A stretch of 38,152 bases of DNA from JAJFFW01 sp963922595 (GTDB lineage Bacteria; Pseudomonadota; Alphaproteobacteria; Caulobacterales; Parvularculaceae): contig CAWUIM010000029.1 in assembly GCA_963922595.1 (NCBI GenBank), positions 1 through 38,152 of the forward strand. Reading direction: 5' to 3'. Numbering within the stretch: the first letter of the stretch is position 1; every line of letters starts with the position of its first letter. The position numbers and the translations under genes are program-made. The notes under the pieces are model-generated. The model searched no databases, was not told the origin of the DNA, and saw nothing but the letters and a program-made list of their open reading frames with translations. This document shows positions 16,785 to 25,016 of the stretch, piece by piece.

Positions 16785-17969
16785 ATGACAGTATCCCTTC
16801 ACCAGCAAGTTCGCGTCGGCGCGTATGTGGCGAAACAGACCCTGCTTGGCCGCGAAAAATACCCTCTGGTGTTGTTCCTGGAGCCTCTCTTCCGTTGCAA
16901 CCTCGCCTGCCCCGGTTGCGGCAAGATTGATTATCCTGCGGAAATCCTGAACAAACGTCTTACGCCGCAAGAATGTTTTGACGCGGTCGATGAATGCGGC
17001 GCGCCCGTGGTGGCGATCCCTGGCGGCGAGCCTCTTATTCACAAAGAGATTGGTGAAATCGTCGAAGGGATTGTTGCGCGCAAGAAGTTTGTCTCCTTGT
17101 GCACGAACGCGCTCTTGCTCGAAAAGAAGCTTCATCTGTTCAAGCCGTCGCCCTTCCTGTTTTTCTCGGTTCACCTCGATGGCCTCGAAGAAGAACATGA
17201 CAAAGCGGTTGATCAAAAAGGCACCTTTGAGATCGCCATCAAAGCGATCAAGGCTGCGCAAGCGAAGGGCTTTCAGGTTAATGTCAACGCGACGATCTTT
17301 GACAATATGACCGCCGATCAGGTTGCAGACTATCTCGACTTCGCGACAGACCTTGGCGTCAATATTTCAATTTCGCCCGGCTACGCCTATGAGCGCGCCG
17401 AGGACAAGGATCACTTCCTGTCGCGGGAGAAAACAAAACAGCTTTTCCGCGATGTCTTCAAACGCGCCAAGAAAACCGGCAAGCAATGGAACCTGTCGCA
17501 CTCAACCCTGTTTCTCGATTTCCTCGCTGGTAACCAGGAATACACATGTACGCCATGGGGCTCGCCAACGCGCAGCGTCTTCGGCTGGCAAAAGCCCTGT
17601 TACCTGCTTGGTGAAGGCTATGTGGACAGCTTTAAAGAGCTGATGGAAACCACAGAGTGGGATCAGTACGGTACGGGCAAATATGAAAAATGCTCCAACT
17701 GCATGGCTCATTGCGGCTATGAGCCGACAGCGGCCATGGATGCAGTGAAGAACCCGCTGAAACTCTTTAAGCTGAAAGACATCTTCGCGATCAAAACCGA
17801 GGGGCCAATGGCGCCGGAAATTCCGCTCGGCGCAGCCCGTCCAGCGATTGATGTCCACCAGGAGCTGGTTGATGCTGAGATGGCTAAAATTGAAGCGGAG
17901 AAACAACGCAAAAAAGCTGACGCCGGCGTGAAGTCGCGCACGTTAATCGACAATAATGTCGAGGCCTAA
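16785..17969 (+). CDS. hpnH: Adenosyl-hopene transferase HpnH (radical SAM)
   Basis: This is a 394-residue radical SAM protein that adds the 5'-deoxyadenosyl group to diploptene, giving adenosylhopane, the first step to C35 hopanoids. The CxxxCxxC motif is CNLACPGC (Cys38, 42, 45). GGEPLIHKEIGEIV is the SAM-binding GGE element. The C-terminal SPASM-like cysteines (CTPWGSP, PCYLLGEGY, CSNCMAHCGYEP) match HpnH. The start is preceded by GGAG and CCGGAA. Its stop overlaps the stop of convergent hpnG by four bases (CTAA), so the enzymes for two successive reactions are read toward each other. Confidence 0.96.
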   Translation: MTVSLHQQVRVGAYVAKQTLLGREKYPLVLFLEPLFRCNLACPGCGKIDYPAEILNKRLTPQECFDAVDECGAPVVAIPGGEPLIHKEIGEIVEGIVARKKFVSLCTNALLLEKKLHLFKPSPFLFFSVHLDGLEEEHDKAVDQKGTFEIAIKAIKAAQAKGFQVNVNATIFDNMTADQVADYLDFATDLGVNISISPGYAYERAEDKDHFLSREKTKQLFRDVFKRAKKTGKQWNLSHSTLFLDFLAGNQEYTCTPWGSPTRSVFGWQKPCYLLGEGYVDSFKELMETTEWDQYGTGKYEKCSNCMAHCGYEPTAAMDAVKNPLKLFKLKDIFAIKTEGPMAPEIPLGAARPAIDVHQELVDAEMAKIEAEKQRKKADAGVKSRTLIDNNVEA

Positions 17970-18643
17970 AGCGACCCTCTGATCGCCTTGAAAATCGCCG
18001 GCAATTCCTGGCGTAACGTTTTCAGAGCCTTTTCAGAATCTGATCCAAGTTGCAAAAGCGCCGGGAACTGTCCCGGCGCTTTTACGCATTCAAGGAGCGT
18101 TTGAAATACGCGCGTCGAACCATCGGGCGCCACCGCATTCATCGCAGCAGGCGGCAATGCGCGATCAGCGGGGTCCGCGATAGTGCGGATTGCGAGAAAC
18201 GGCGCACCGGCCGTGCGCGCGGCGCGCGCGGCGCCATGGCTTTCCATGTCGACGGCGATCGCTTTTGTTCGTTCAAATAGGCGCGCCTTTTCTTCAGCGG
18301 ACGCGATAATATCGTCAGCGCCAAAAATGAGCGGCCGCGCTGGATACTCACGGACCATCGTCAGGAAATTGGGATCAACACTCTCGATTAAGCCTGCGCT
18401 ATCGCAAACATGATCGGTCACAAGCAGCGACCCCGGCTCCAACGACGGCGAAAGCCCACCTGAGACGCCGACGCTTAGAATAATGCGGGCGCCCTGTTGG
18501 CAAAACTCATGTGCAATTGATTCAGCCCTGGCGGCGTCGGCGCCTGATACGCCAATTACATAAGCCTCATTTTCAAGCGCGGCGTGGACCGCTTTGGCCT
18601 CAGATTGCAGGCCGCAAACAATCCCAATCGCGCGCTCGTCCAT
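17966..18643 (-). CDS. hpnG: Hopanoid-associated nucleoside phosphorylase/nucleosidase HpnG
   Basis: This is 225 residues of the MTAN/PNP fold. HpnG removes adenine from adenosylhopane to give ribosylhopane (or its phosphate). Visible are the catalytic base region CGLQSEAKAV (Glu15), the SVGVSGGLSPSL loop, VDMESH (131-136) that binds the ribose, and TIADPAD with the catalytic Asp157. The start codon overlaps the stop of hpnE (TGATG), so it is the last gene of hpnC-D-E-G. A perfect hairpin is embedded in its 3' coding region. Confidence 0.92.
   Translation of the reverse strand: MDERAIGIVCGLQSEAKAVHAALENEAYVIGVSGADAARAESIAHEFCQQGARIILSVGVSGGLSPSLEPGSLLVTDHVCDSAGLIESVDPNFLTMVREYPARPLIFGADDIIASAEEKARLFERTKAIAVDMESHGAARAARTAGAPFLAIRTIADPADRALPPAAMNAVAPDGSTRVFQTLLECVKAPGQFPALLQLGSDSEKALKTLRQELPAIFKAIRGSL
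18054..18083. terminator. Perfect hairpin inside hpnG, possible terminator for hpnH
   Basis: AAAAGCGCCGGGA (18054-18066) and its exact complement (18071-18083) enclose a 4-base loop. The 13-bp stem ends in TTTT on the plus strand. It lies 85 bases past the hpnH stop and codes for KAPGQFPALL in hpnG. The U-tract is short, so efficiency is uncertain. Confidence 0.45.
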
Positions 18644-19926
18644 CAGCCCGCGCGCCTCATTACGATTTTCGCGGCCCGATCGCCAGACCGGATCGAGCCT
18701 TCAATTGTGGCGGGAACGCCAGTGTCGGTGTGATCGCCGGCAAGCGTTAAATTCGCATACGCTGTTTCCGGCTTCAGCCGTTTAGCCGCCGACGCCGGCG
18801 ACTGGTCCGGCGTCGCCCGGCGCTCGCGGATTACACGAACGGCCTCATATGGCGCATCGCCAAGGTCCAAAGCGACCTGCGTTTCTTGCCAGAGATCATC
18901 GACAACCTGTGCGTTCGGCACATCGTCCATGCCGATTGCATGGGACGCCGAAACAGTAAGGCTAACAATGTCGTCACGCACGAACGCCCAATGCGCGTCG
19001 CTGGACACCATGCCGATAAAGGGAGAATCGCCAAGCGTTTCCAACGGTACATTGTCCTGCGTGCGATAATGGACGTTCAGGATGCTGGCGTTGTCTTCCG
19101 GCGGATCGACCTCTGGCATGATCTGCTTAAGGCGGGATGGAGGCAATGCAAAAATAACCTCATCGCCCGAATTCACATCGACTGTTTCGTCCGTAAAGTT
19201 GAGCGATGCAACGCGTCCGCCCACGAACACGGCCTCGCGCAAGCGCGCATTCAATCGGACCATTGCGCCTTGATCTTCGAGATAACTGAGCGCCGGGTCA
19301 ATGAAAGCGGGGCCCAACCCCTCTTTCGCCGCAAGCGGGCGCGACGCCTGACCGCCGAGCGCAAACGTCTCGCGTATCACAGACCATAAGAGCCGGGCCT
19401 GGCCGATTTGCGGTGTTGTATTGAGAACGGCGAGCGTGAGCGGCTCCCAAAAGGACTTATAAAGAATATTCTTTTCATCAACGATATCGCTAACCGTTTT
19501 ATCGCGTCCCGCGAAGGCGATCGCTCCTGCTTTCACATAGTCCATGACATGCGAGTCGGGCACGCGCCATTGTTTGTCGAAGATCCAAAATGGAATCGGG
19601 CCTTCATTGATGCGCACGGACCAGCGCGCGCCCGACTTAATATCGACAAACGGATAACGGGCGAATTGCGGGCCGGTGAGCGCATCGTCGGACCCAATGC
19701 GCTTCAAAAACCGGAGAGCGGATTTGTTTCCCGACATGATCAGGTGGTTGCCGTTATCGATGATGCGGTCGAGGGTTTTGTCATAGAATGACCGGCACCG
19801 CCCGCCCGCATGGCCCGCGCTTTCGAAGACTGTCACCTGGCGGCCGCTCTCCGCCAGACGCACCGCCGCCGCCAGACCCGAAAGCCCTGCGCCGATAATA
19901 TATGTATGCGCGCGATGATCGGACAT
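18643..19926 (-). CDS. hpnE: Hydroxysqualene dehydroxylase HpnE (squalene-associated FAD-dependent desaturase)
   Basis: This is a 427-residue FAD enzyme of the amine-oxidase/phytoene-desaturase superfamily. HpnE reduces hydroxysqualene to squalene, completing the HpnC/D/E route that replaces eukaryotic-type squalene synthase. The N-terminal dinucleotide fold YIIGAGLSGLAAAVRLAESG with VTVFE and GGRCRS is complete. The C-terminal LAGDHTDTGVPATIEGSIRSG is the second FAD contact. It lies nine bases after hpnD and overlaps hpnG by one base. Confidence 0.95.
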   Translation of the reverse strand: MSDHRAHTYIIGAGLSGLAAAVRLAESGRQVTVFESAGHAGGRCRSFYDKTLDRIIDNGNHLIMSGNKSALRFLKRIGSDDALTGPQFARYPFVDIKSGARWSVRINEGPIPFWIFDKQWRVPDSHVMDYVKAGAIAFAGRDKTVSDIVDEKNILYKSFWEPLTLAVLNTTPQIGQARLLWSVIRETFALGGQASRPLAAKEGLGPAFIDPALSYLEDQGAMVRLNARLREAVFVGGRVASLNFTDETVDVNSGDEVIFALPPSRLKQIMPEVDPPEDNASILNVHYRTQDNVPLETLGDSPFIGMVSSDAHWAFVRDDIVSLTVSASHAIGMDDVPNAQVVDDLWQETQVALDLGDAPYEAVRVIRERRATPDQSPASAAKRLKPETAYANLTLAGDHTDTGVPATIEGSIRSGDRAAKIVMRRAG

Positions 19927-19935
19927 GGGGCGTGT

Positions 19936-20817
19936 TTACGGCGCGGCCTTTAACGGGGGCGCGAGCGCATATCGGACCGAAATGGCCATCTTTTCCCATT
20001 TCGAAATGGCGAGCGGCTCGCCGATCTTGTCCCAACCGCGCGCCTTTAGTTTTTTCAGATATGCCTCGTAAACGCCCATCATCAACAACGCCGGACGCAA
20101 AACGCGCCAGTCCAACTGCTGTAACGCCGCCCGCGCAGCAGCGAATTTGGCTTCAGCAATTTCGCCAACCTCGCGCGCAACGTCTGACAGACCCGCAGCC
20201 CCCAGAATTTCATCTGGCGTCAATGGGCACCCATGCTTTTCCAAAATTTCCCGCGGCAGATAGAGACGTCCGATTTTGGCGTCGTCGCCAACATCACGCA
20301 GAATATTTGTTAACTGCAACGCATCGCCGAGCGATAGCGCAAACCGGTCCGCGACTTCCCCTTCCGGCGCGCCGAACGCCGGCATCGAAAGCATTCCGAC
20401 GGCGCCTGCGACCCGGCGAGTGTAGGCCAGCAATTTTTCCATGCTCGGCGCAACGACAGGGCCGTTGGCGTCCATTTCCATGCCTTCGATCATCAAGATG
20501 AATTCATCTTTAGACAAATTAAAATCGCGAATGGGCTGTAACAGCGCAAGTCCGGTCGGAGTAGTCGGCGCCCCTGCGTAAAGCCTTTCGATTTCGTCGC
20601 GCCAGGCGTTGAGGCCAGCGCGCTTTTGCTCAGGTGTCCCGCCCTCATCGGCGATGTCGTCCACCTCGCGGCAGAAAGCATAAATCGCATACATGGCGTC
20701 GCGGCGCGGTTTTGAGAGAATCCGCATGCCCGCAGCGAAGGACGTGCCCGAGCGCTTAACCGTTTCACTCGCGTGGCGGCGGGCTTCGTCGGGAGAAAGA
20801 GATGCAGCCATGCTCAT
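19936..20817 (-). CDS. hpnD: Presqualene diphosphate synthase HpnD
   Basis: This is a 293-residue squalene/phytoene synthase-family enzyme. HpnD joins two FPP molecules to presqualene diphosphate. Both aspartate-rich motifs are present: REVDDIADE (Asp53, 54, 57) and LTNILRDVGDDA, with YAIYAFCR before and RLYLPREIL after. The start ATG overlaps the hpnC stop (ATGA), and GGAAGGCGG precedes it. HpnD is told from HpnC by order and by the LRDVGDDA / RLYLP signature. Confidence 0.94.
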   Translation of the reverse strand: MSMAASLSPDEARRHASETVKRSGTSFAAGMRILSKPRRDAMYAIYAFCREVDDIADEGGTPEQKRAGLNAWRDEIERLYAGAPTTPTGLALLQPIRDFNLSKDEFILMIEGMEMDANGPVVAPSMEKLLAYTRRVAGAVGMLSMPAFGAPEGEVADRFALSLGDALQLTNILRDVGDDAKIGRLYLPREILEKHGCPLTPDEILGAAGLSDVAREVGEIAEAKFAAARAALQQLDWRVLRPALLMMGVYEAYLKKLKARGWDKIGEPLAISKWEKMAISVRYALAPPLKAAP

Positions 20818-21716
20818 GCCGCCGCCTTCCGCCTCGTGCCGGCGGAAAAGAAGCCCTGCGCTGCGCCAACGACGCCGGCGGCGGCGAAATCCACCTTGTT
20901 CAAGGCGACGCGCGTCGCAAGCGGATCGCCCCGCCGCAAGAGTTGGATCAGCCGATCCGCAAGACGCACGATTACCGCAGATTCCATCGCTAGCGATCGG
21001 CTTGTCAGATATGCAGGAAGCTGGCGCGCGTCGACCATCAGCGCCTCACATCCGTCAAGCATGCGATCAATCACGCGCCGCAACGGTTGTTTCAACGCGG
21101 CTTCGTCAATCAGATCAACATCCCCGCCTTCCTCGGCCAGCCAATCGCGCACGATATAAACACGGTCGAGTTCGCGTTTGTCATCCGCACAATCCTGCAA
21201 GTGGTTGACAATTTGAAGAACCGTACACAGAGCGTCTGAATATCGGTATCCCTCTTTTTCCTCGCCGTGAAGGTCTAACAGGTAACGGCCCACGGGATTC
21301 GCTGATAGGCGGCAATAGCCGATCAACTCCTCCCATGTGTCGTAACGCAATTTTTCACAATCCTGAACGAACGCCGCGATGAGATCCGATCCATGTTGTG
21401 TCGTGACATTGGTTTCGGCCATGCTCTGTCTCAACGCATGGGCTTTCTCAAACCCGTCGCCGAAGCCGGGCTCGCCTTTGAGCGCCGCGTCAAAGTCTTT
21501 GAGCCGCGCCGCGCGCTCATCGGCCGGCAAGGCGCCATTGTCCGCAATATCGTCGATCGCGCGGGCGAATGCATAAAACTTCGCCACATGCGGGCGCAGT
21601 TTCTTCGGTAACAGAAACGAGCCTACGGGAAAGTTCTCGTCAGCCGCTCCCTTCCCCGACGGGGTTTCCGGCGACGCCTCGCTCACGGGCTGATTTAGTT
21701 CGGGCAGTGCGGACAT
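20814..21716 (-). CDS. hpnC: Hydroxysqualene synthase HpnC
   Basis: This is a 300-residue paralogue of HpnD. HpnC converts presqualene diphosphate to hydroxysqualene. NFPVGSFLLPKKLRPHV at 28-44 is characteristic. The two metal motifs are ARAIDDIADN (Asp55, 56, 59) and VNHLQDCADD; the second differs from HpnD in the family-specific way (HLQD..DD). It is first gene of hpnC-D-E-G, with coupled overlaps, and divergent from hpnB across 158 bases. No ribosome site is visible before its ATG (see the promoter entry). Confidence 0.94.
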   Translation of the reverse strand: MSALPELNQPVSEASPETPSGKGAADENFPVGSFLLPKKLRPHVAKFYAFARAIDDIADNGALPADERAARLKDFDAALKGEPGFGDGFEKAHALRQSMAETNVTTQHGSDLIAAFVQDCEKLRYDTWEELIGYCRLSANPVGRYLLDLHGEEKEGYRYSDALCTVLQIVNHLQDCADDKRELDRVYIVRDWLAEEGGDVDLIDEAALKQPLRRVIDRMLDGCEALMVDARQLPAYLTSRSLAMESAVIVRLADRLIQLLRRGDPLATRVALNKVDFAAAGVVGAAQGFFSAGTRRKAAA

Positions 21717-21725
21717 AAGGCGTTG

Positions 21726-21753
21726 ATACTATTGTCGATTGCGCGCGTTTCCA
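21726..21753 (-). promoter_or_regulatory. Candidate hpnC promoter giving a near-leaderless mRNA
   Basis: On the minus strand, TGGAAA (21753-21748), 16 bases, TAGTAT (21731-21726), each 4 of 6 to consensus. The ATG of hpnC begins only 9 bases after the -10, so transcription would start a few bases from the start codon. This would fit the lack of a ribosome site, but the boxes are weak. Confidence 0.25.
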
Positions 21754-21874
21754 TTACGGGGTTTTCGCGACCGTTGAAACCGTTTCGGAGCCTAATTTGC
21801 ACATTCGCCGTCCCGTTCACAGCCTTGCGCCTGTTGTTTTTGCGCAGCAGCCGCAATTGTCGCGGTAATCGCCC

Positions 21875-23020
21875 ATGTGGTTTGCGGCGGCGGCTATATC
21901 TTTGCTTCTGTGGCTTTATCTCTGGGGGTTCAGGGACGGATATTGGCGCGCGGATCAACTGCTTACCGAAATGCCGGCCCCGGCGCGCTGGCCGTCCGTC
22001 ACCGCCGTCATCCCGGCCCGTGACGAAGCGGAAAGCATCGGACCGGTTATCAAGTCACACATGGCGAGCGACTATCCCGGCGAATTCAACGTGATCCTCG
22101 TCGACGATCACTCTGCCGACGCCACCGCGGCCATCGCCGCCGATAGCGCGCAAGCCGGTCCACGGACATTTGAAATCATCGACGCGGAGCCGCTGCCCGA
22201 CGGTTGGACCGGTAAATTATGGGCGCTACAGACTGGCGTTGACGCCGCCTGCCGCGACCTCAACCCTGATTACTTGTTGCTCACCGATGCAGACATTGTG
22301 CACGCCCCGTCGACATTGCGCCGCCTTGTGGCGAAAGCGAGCGATGAGACGCTAGCGCTCACATCGCTCATGGCCCGCCTCGACGCCCGCGGTTTCTGGG
22401 GGTCGATGCTGGCTCCGGCGTTCATCTACTTTTTCCAAAAGCTTTATCCCTTTCCTGCGGCGAATGACCCATGGCGATCAGTGGCCGCCGCGGCGGGCGG
22501 CTGCATGCTCGTGCGGCGCTCAGCGCTGGAGGACAGCGGCGGCGTCGAAGCGATCAGAGGGGAGCTGATCGATGATTGCGCGCTCGCAAGGCAAATCAAG
22601 GGCTGCTCCGAGCGCCGCATCTGGCTTGGGCTCGCCGACGCCGAAGCCGTTTCGCTCCGCGACAACAGATCTTTGTCATCATTCTGGCATATGGTCGCCC
22701 GCACCGCATTCACCCAACTCGATTATTCCGTATGGGCTGTGTTCGGGACGGTTCTATCAATGGGGATTATTTATCTGGCGCCGCCATTGGCAATCATAAG
22801 CTATCCAGCGCATGGCGATCTTCGCGCAGCGCTTGCCGGCGTTGGGGCCATGGCCCTGATGATGCTGACCTATCGCCCCACTTTGGCGTTATATGGGCGG
22901 AACGTAAGCGCTGCTCTTCTGCTGCCGCTAGCGGCTGTACTTTATATCCTGATGACGGTCAGTTCCGCATGGCGCTACATGCGGGGGCGCGGCGGCCAAT
23001 GGAAAGGCCGAAAGTACTGA
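21875..23020 (+). CDS. hpnB: Hopene-associated glycosyltransferase HpnB
   Basis: This is a 381-residue membrane-bound GT-A (family 2) glycosyltransferase. An N-terminal transmembrane helix (FAAAAISLLLWLYLWGF) precedes the catalytic domain: SVTAVIPARDEAESIG, FNVILVDDHSADATA, the metal-binding DAD (138-140 in LLLTDADIVHAP) and the acceptor region RGELIDDCALARQIKG. Two or three further helices end the chain. HpnB is a conserved member of hopanoid clusters and probably transfers a sugar to the bacteriohopane side chain or a related lipid; its exact substrate is not established. Only a weak ribosome site (CGGTAA) is seen. It is convergent with the Gfo/Idh gene, ten bases apart. Confidence 0.9.
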   Translation: MWFAAAAISLLLWLYLWGFRDGYWRADQLLTEMPAPARWPSVTAVIPARDEAESIGPVIKSHMASDYPGEFNVILVDDHSADATAAIAADSAQAGPRTFEIIDAEPLPDGWTGKLWALQTGVDAACRDLNPDYLLLTDADIVHAPSTLRRLVAKASDETLALTSLMARLDARGFWGSMLAPAFIYFFQKLYPFPAANDPWRSVAAAAGGCMLVRRSALEDSGGVEAIRGELIDDCALARQIKGCSERRIWLGLADAEAVSLRDNRSLSSFWHMVARTAFTQLDYSVWAVFGTVLSMGIIYLAPPLAIISYPAHGDLRAALAGVGAMALMMLTYRPTLALYGRNVSAALLLPLAAVLYILMTVSSAWRYMRGRGGQWKGRKY

Positions 23021-23030
23021 TCCGCTCGCA

Positions 23031-24011
23031 CTAACGGTGGCGCAAATGCGTTAATCCCGCCGCTGCGTAGATGTCATCAATCGCTTGCTGTTGCCGCAGA
23101 ATAATATCGCCTTCAGTAGGCGTACGCTCGCCAGCACGCAACGCCCCCAGAACAGCACCCAGCTGATACGTATACGTTGAAATATTGCTTGGCGTGCGCG
23201 TCACTGTTTTCCCGGAAGCATTCAGCGAAAGGACCGCACTCATGTGAGGCTGCAGCGGATTGTCCAACGTAATTTCGCCAGCCTCTCCGACGACTTTTAG
23301 CTTTGCAGAAAATACGCTGTCCAGCGCCATCGACGTGCTGACGTACGCCGTAACGCCCTTCTCAAATGCGAGCGACGTTTTCATACTCTCGTCGACACCG
23401 GCAGGTGTAAGCGTCGCAGCGGCGTCGACCGAAACAGGGACCGCGCCTGTAATCTGCAGGACCCAGTTCAACGGATAGCATCCCAGATCCATCATGGCGC
23501 CGCCGCCAGTTTCCGGCATGTGCCGGATTTCGCGACCGGTGTTTTTTATGGGTGCATTGAAATGCGCTTCAATTGATCGAACCGCGCCGATTTCGCCGGA
23601 CGATATCCAATCCAGGAGCGCGATGAACCCCGGATGGTACCGGTAATGGAAGGCTTCAATAATGCGCCGTCCCGATTTTTCAGCCGCCGCCAGCATGGCC
23701 TGCGCCTCGTCGATGTTCATTGCGAACGGCTTTTCGCACAGAACGTGCTTGCCGGCCTCCAATGCCTTTATGGACCATGATGCGTGAAGATTGATCGGTA
23801 AGGCGTTGTAGATCAGATCAATATTTTCATCTTCAATGAGCGCGTCATAGTTCTGATGCGCTTCGTTGACGCCATATTTTTCCGCGAAGGCGCGTGCGCG
23901 ATCACTATCGCGCGCGGCGACTCCCTGGAGCGAACAGGTTGGAATGACCGACGCCGGCTGAACAATCGCCTTCGGCGTGATCCGCGCGGCGCCGAGAAGT
24001 CCGATCCGCAT
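23031..24011 (-). CDS. Gfo/Idh/MocA-family NAD(P)-dependent oxidoreductase
   Basis: This is 326 residues from the ATG at 24011, which overlaps the hpnA stop (TGATG). An upstream in-frame start at 24056 would lie inside hpnA and before the Rossmann fold, so I reject it. The NAD-binding fold is MRIGLLGAARITPKAI, slightly atypical with AAR for the usual second glycine. The signature CEKPFAMN (Lys94 of EKP) and the catalytic region (HYRYHPGF, GGGAMMDLGCYPLNWVLQI) are present. The family oxidises or reduces sugars and cyclitols. As the last gene of the sulfotransferase-lipoprotein-hpnA operon it may act on the sugar or cyclitol produced with HpnA; this is inference. Confidence 0.88.
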   Translation of the reverse strand: MRIGLLGAARITPKAIVQPASVIPTCSLQGVAARDSDRARAFAEKYGVNEAHQNYDALIEDENIDLIYNALPINLHASWSIKALEAGKHVLCEKPFAMNIDEAQAMLAAAEKSGRRIIEAFHYRYHPGFIALLDWISSGEIGAVRSIEAHFNAPIKNTGREIRHMPETGGGAMMDLGCYPLNWVLQITGAVPVSVDAAATLTPAGVDESMKTSLAFEKGVTAYVSTSMALDSVFSAKLKVVGEAGEITLDNPLQPHMSAVLSLNASGKTVTRTPSNISTYTYQLGAVLGALRAGERTPTEGDIILRQQQAIDDIYAAAGLTHLRHR

Positions 24012-25003
24012 CAGGCGTGATTCCTTTGTTTGACAAATCCGGAGCTTTCGAACCAATCAATGGTCTCTTTGAGCGCCGCCTCGACAGAACCGGCGCGCCA
24101 GCCGAGGTCGGCGGCGGCCTTCTCGCTTGAGAACGAGACCTGACGCCCCGCAAGACGCACGCCGGTGAGCGGCGCTTTTGGCGGTTTTCCCGTAATTCGC
24201 GAGACAACCCTGGTATCGACGACCCCGGCGACTAGCGCCACCTGATACGGAAGTTTCGTTTTCGGCGTCTGCGCGCCCGACAGGTTTGAAATCATCTCAA
24301 GCAACCGGCGCATGGAAATATTTTCACCACCCAAAAGATAACGTCCGCTTTTACGTCCCTTATCGCGGACGGCGATCAGCCCTTCGGCGAGGCTTTCGAC
24401 CGGGACGAAATTCAGCATACAATCTATATAAGCGGGTGTCGCGCCATTCAGAAAGTCGAGAATCATCTGCGTCGGCGGCGTCAGACTGTCGTCGCCGGGC
24501 CCGAGCGGTTCAGTTGGGATGGCGATGACGGCGTCCAAGCCGTCACGCGCCGCTTCGATTACTGCTAGTTCCGCCATTAGTTTTGACCGCGGATACGGCC
24601 CCAACATGTCGTCGGGCTTCAATAGCATATCTTCGTTGGCCGCGGACGGCCCAATAGGCGTTTGATCGCCAACAAGGGTTGTAAGGCTCGAGCAATGAAC
24701 AAACCGCCGAACGCCGGCCGCCTTCGCCGCTTCGAGCATTACCCGCGCACCCTGATGGTTTACCTGATCGAATATGGCTGGGTCGCGCGCCCAAAGCTGT
24801 GCGTTGCCTGCAAGGTGGAAGACGGTATCAACATTGGCGCAGGCCGCAGCGGCGGCGTCGCGATCCAGGATTGATCCCTTGATTCCGCCATTAGTTGGAT
24901 CCGCATCCAGGTCGAAAACACGCAATTCCTCGCCGCGTCTTTTTAGCGCCGCGACAAGGTGTTTGCCGACGAAGCCAGCGCCGCCCGTAACTAGTGTGGT
25001 CAA
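24011..25003 (-). CDS. hpnA: Hopanoid-associated sugar epimerase/dehydratase HpnA (extended SDR)
   Basis: This is 330 residues of the extended short-chain dehydrogenase class that acts on nucleotide sugars. It has GGAGFVG (7-13), the acidic residue at the end of beta-2 (RVFDLDAD), FHLAGNAQLW, the Tyr137-x-x-x-Lys141 pair in GPYPRSK, and a Ser in HCSSLT. The start is a TTG at 25003: the nucleotide-binding strand begins at residue 3, no ATG or GTG lies between it and the upstream stop, and AGAGAAG is suitably placed. HpnA is a hallmark of hopanoid loci, but its reaction is not settled. It lies 13 bases after the lipoprotein gene and is coupled to the Gfo/Idh gene. Confidence 0.9.
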   Translation of the reverse strand: MTTLVTGGAGFVGKHLVAALKRRGEELRVFDLDADPTNGGIKGSILDRDAAAAACANVDTVFHLAGNAQLWARDPAIFDQVNHQGARVMLEAAKAAGVRRFVHCSSLTTLVGDQTPIGPSAANEDMLLKPDDMLGPYPRSKLMAELAVIEAARDGLDAVIAIPTEPLGPGDDSLTPPTQMILDFLNGATPAYIDCMLNFVPVESLAEGLIAVRDKGRKSGRYLLGGENISMRRLLEMISNLSGAQTPKTKLPYQVALVAGVVDTRVVSRITGKPPKAPLTGVRLAGRQVSFSSEKAAADLGWRAGSVEAALKETIDWFESSGFVKQRNHA

Positions 25004-25016
25004 TGTCGGTACTTCT

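Noticed and set aside
23031..24056. Longer Gfo/Idh start at 24056
   Set aside because: It adds 15 residues before the Rossmann fold and lies within hpnA; the TGATG-coupled ATG at 24011 fits better.
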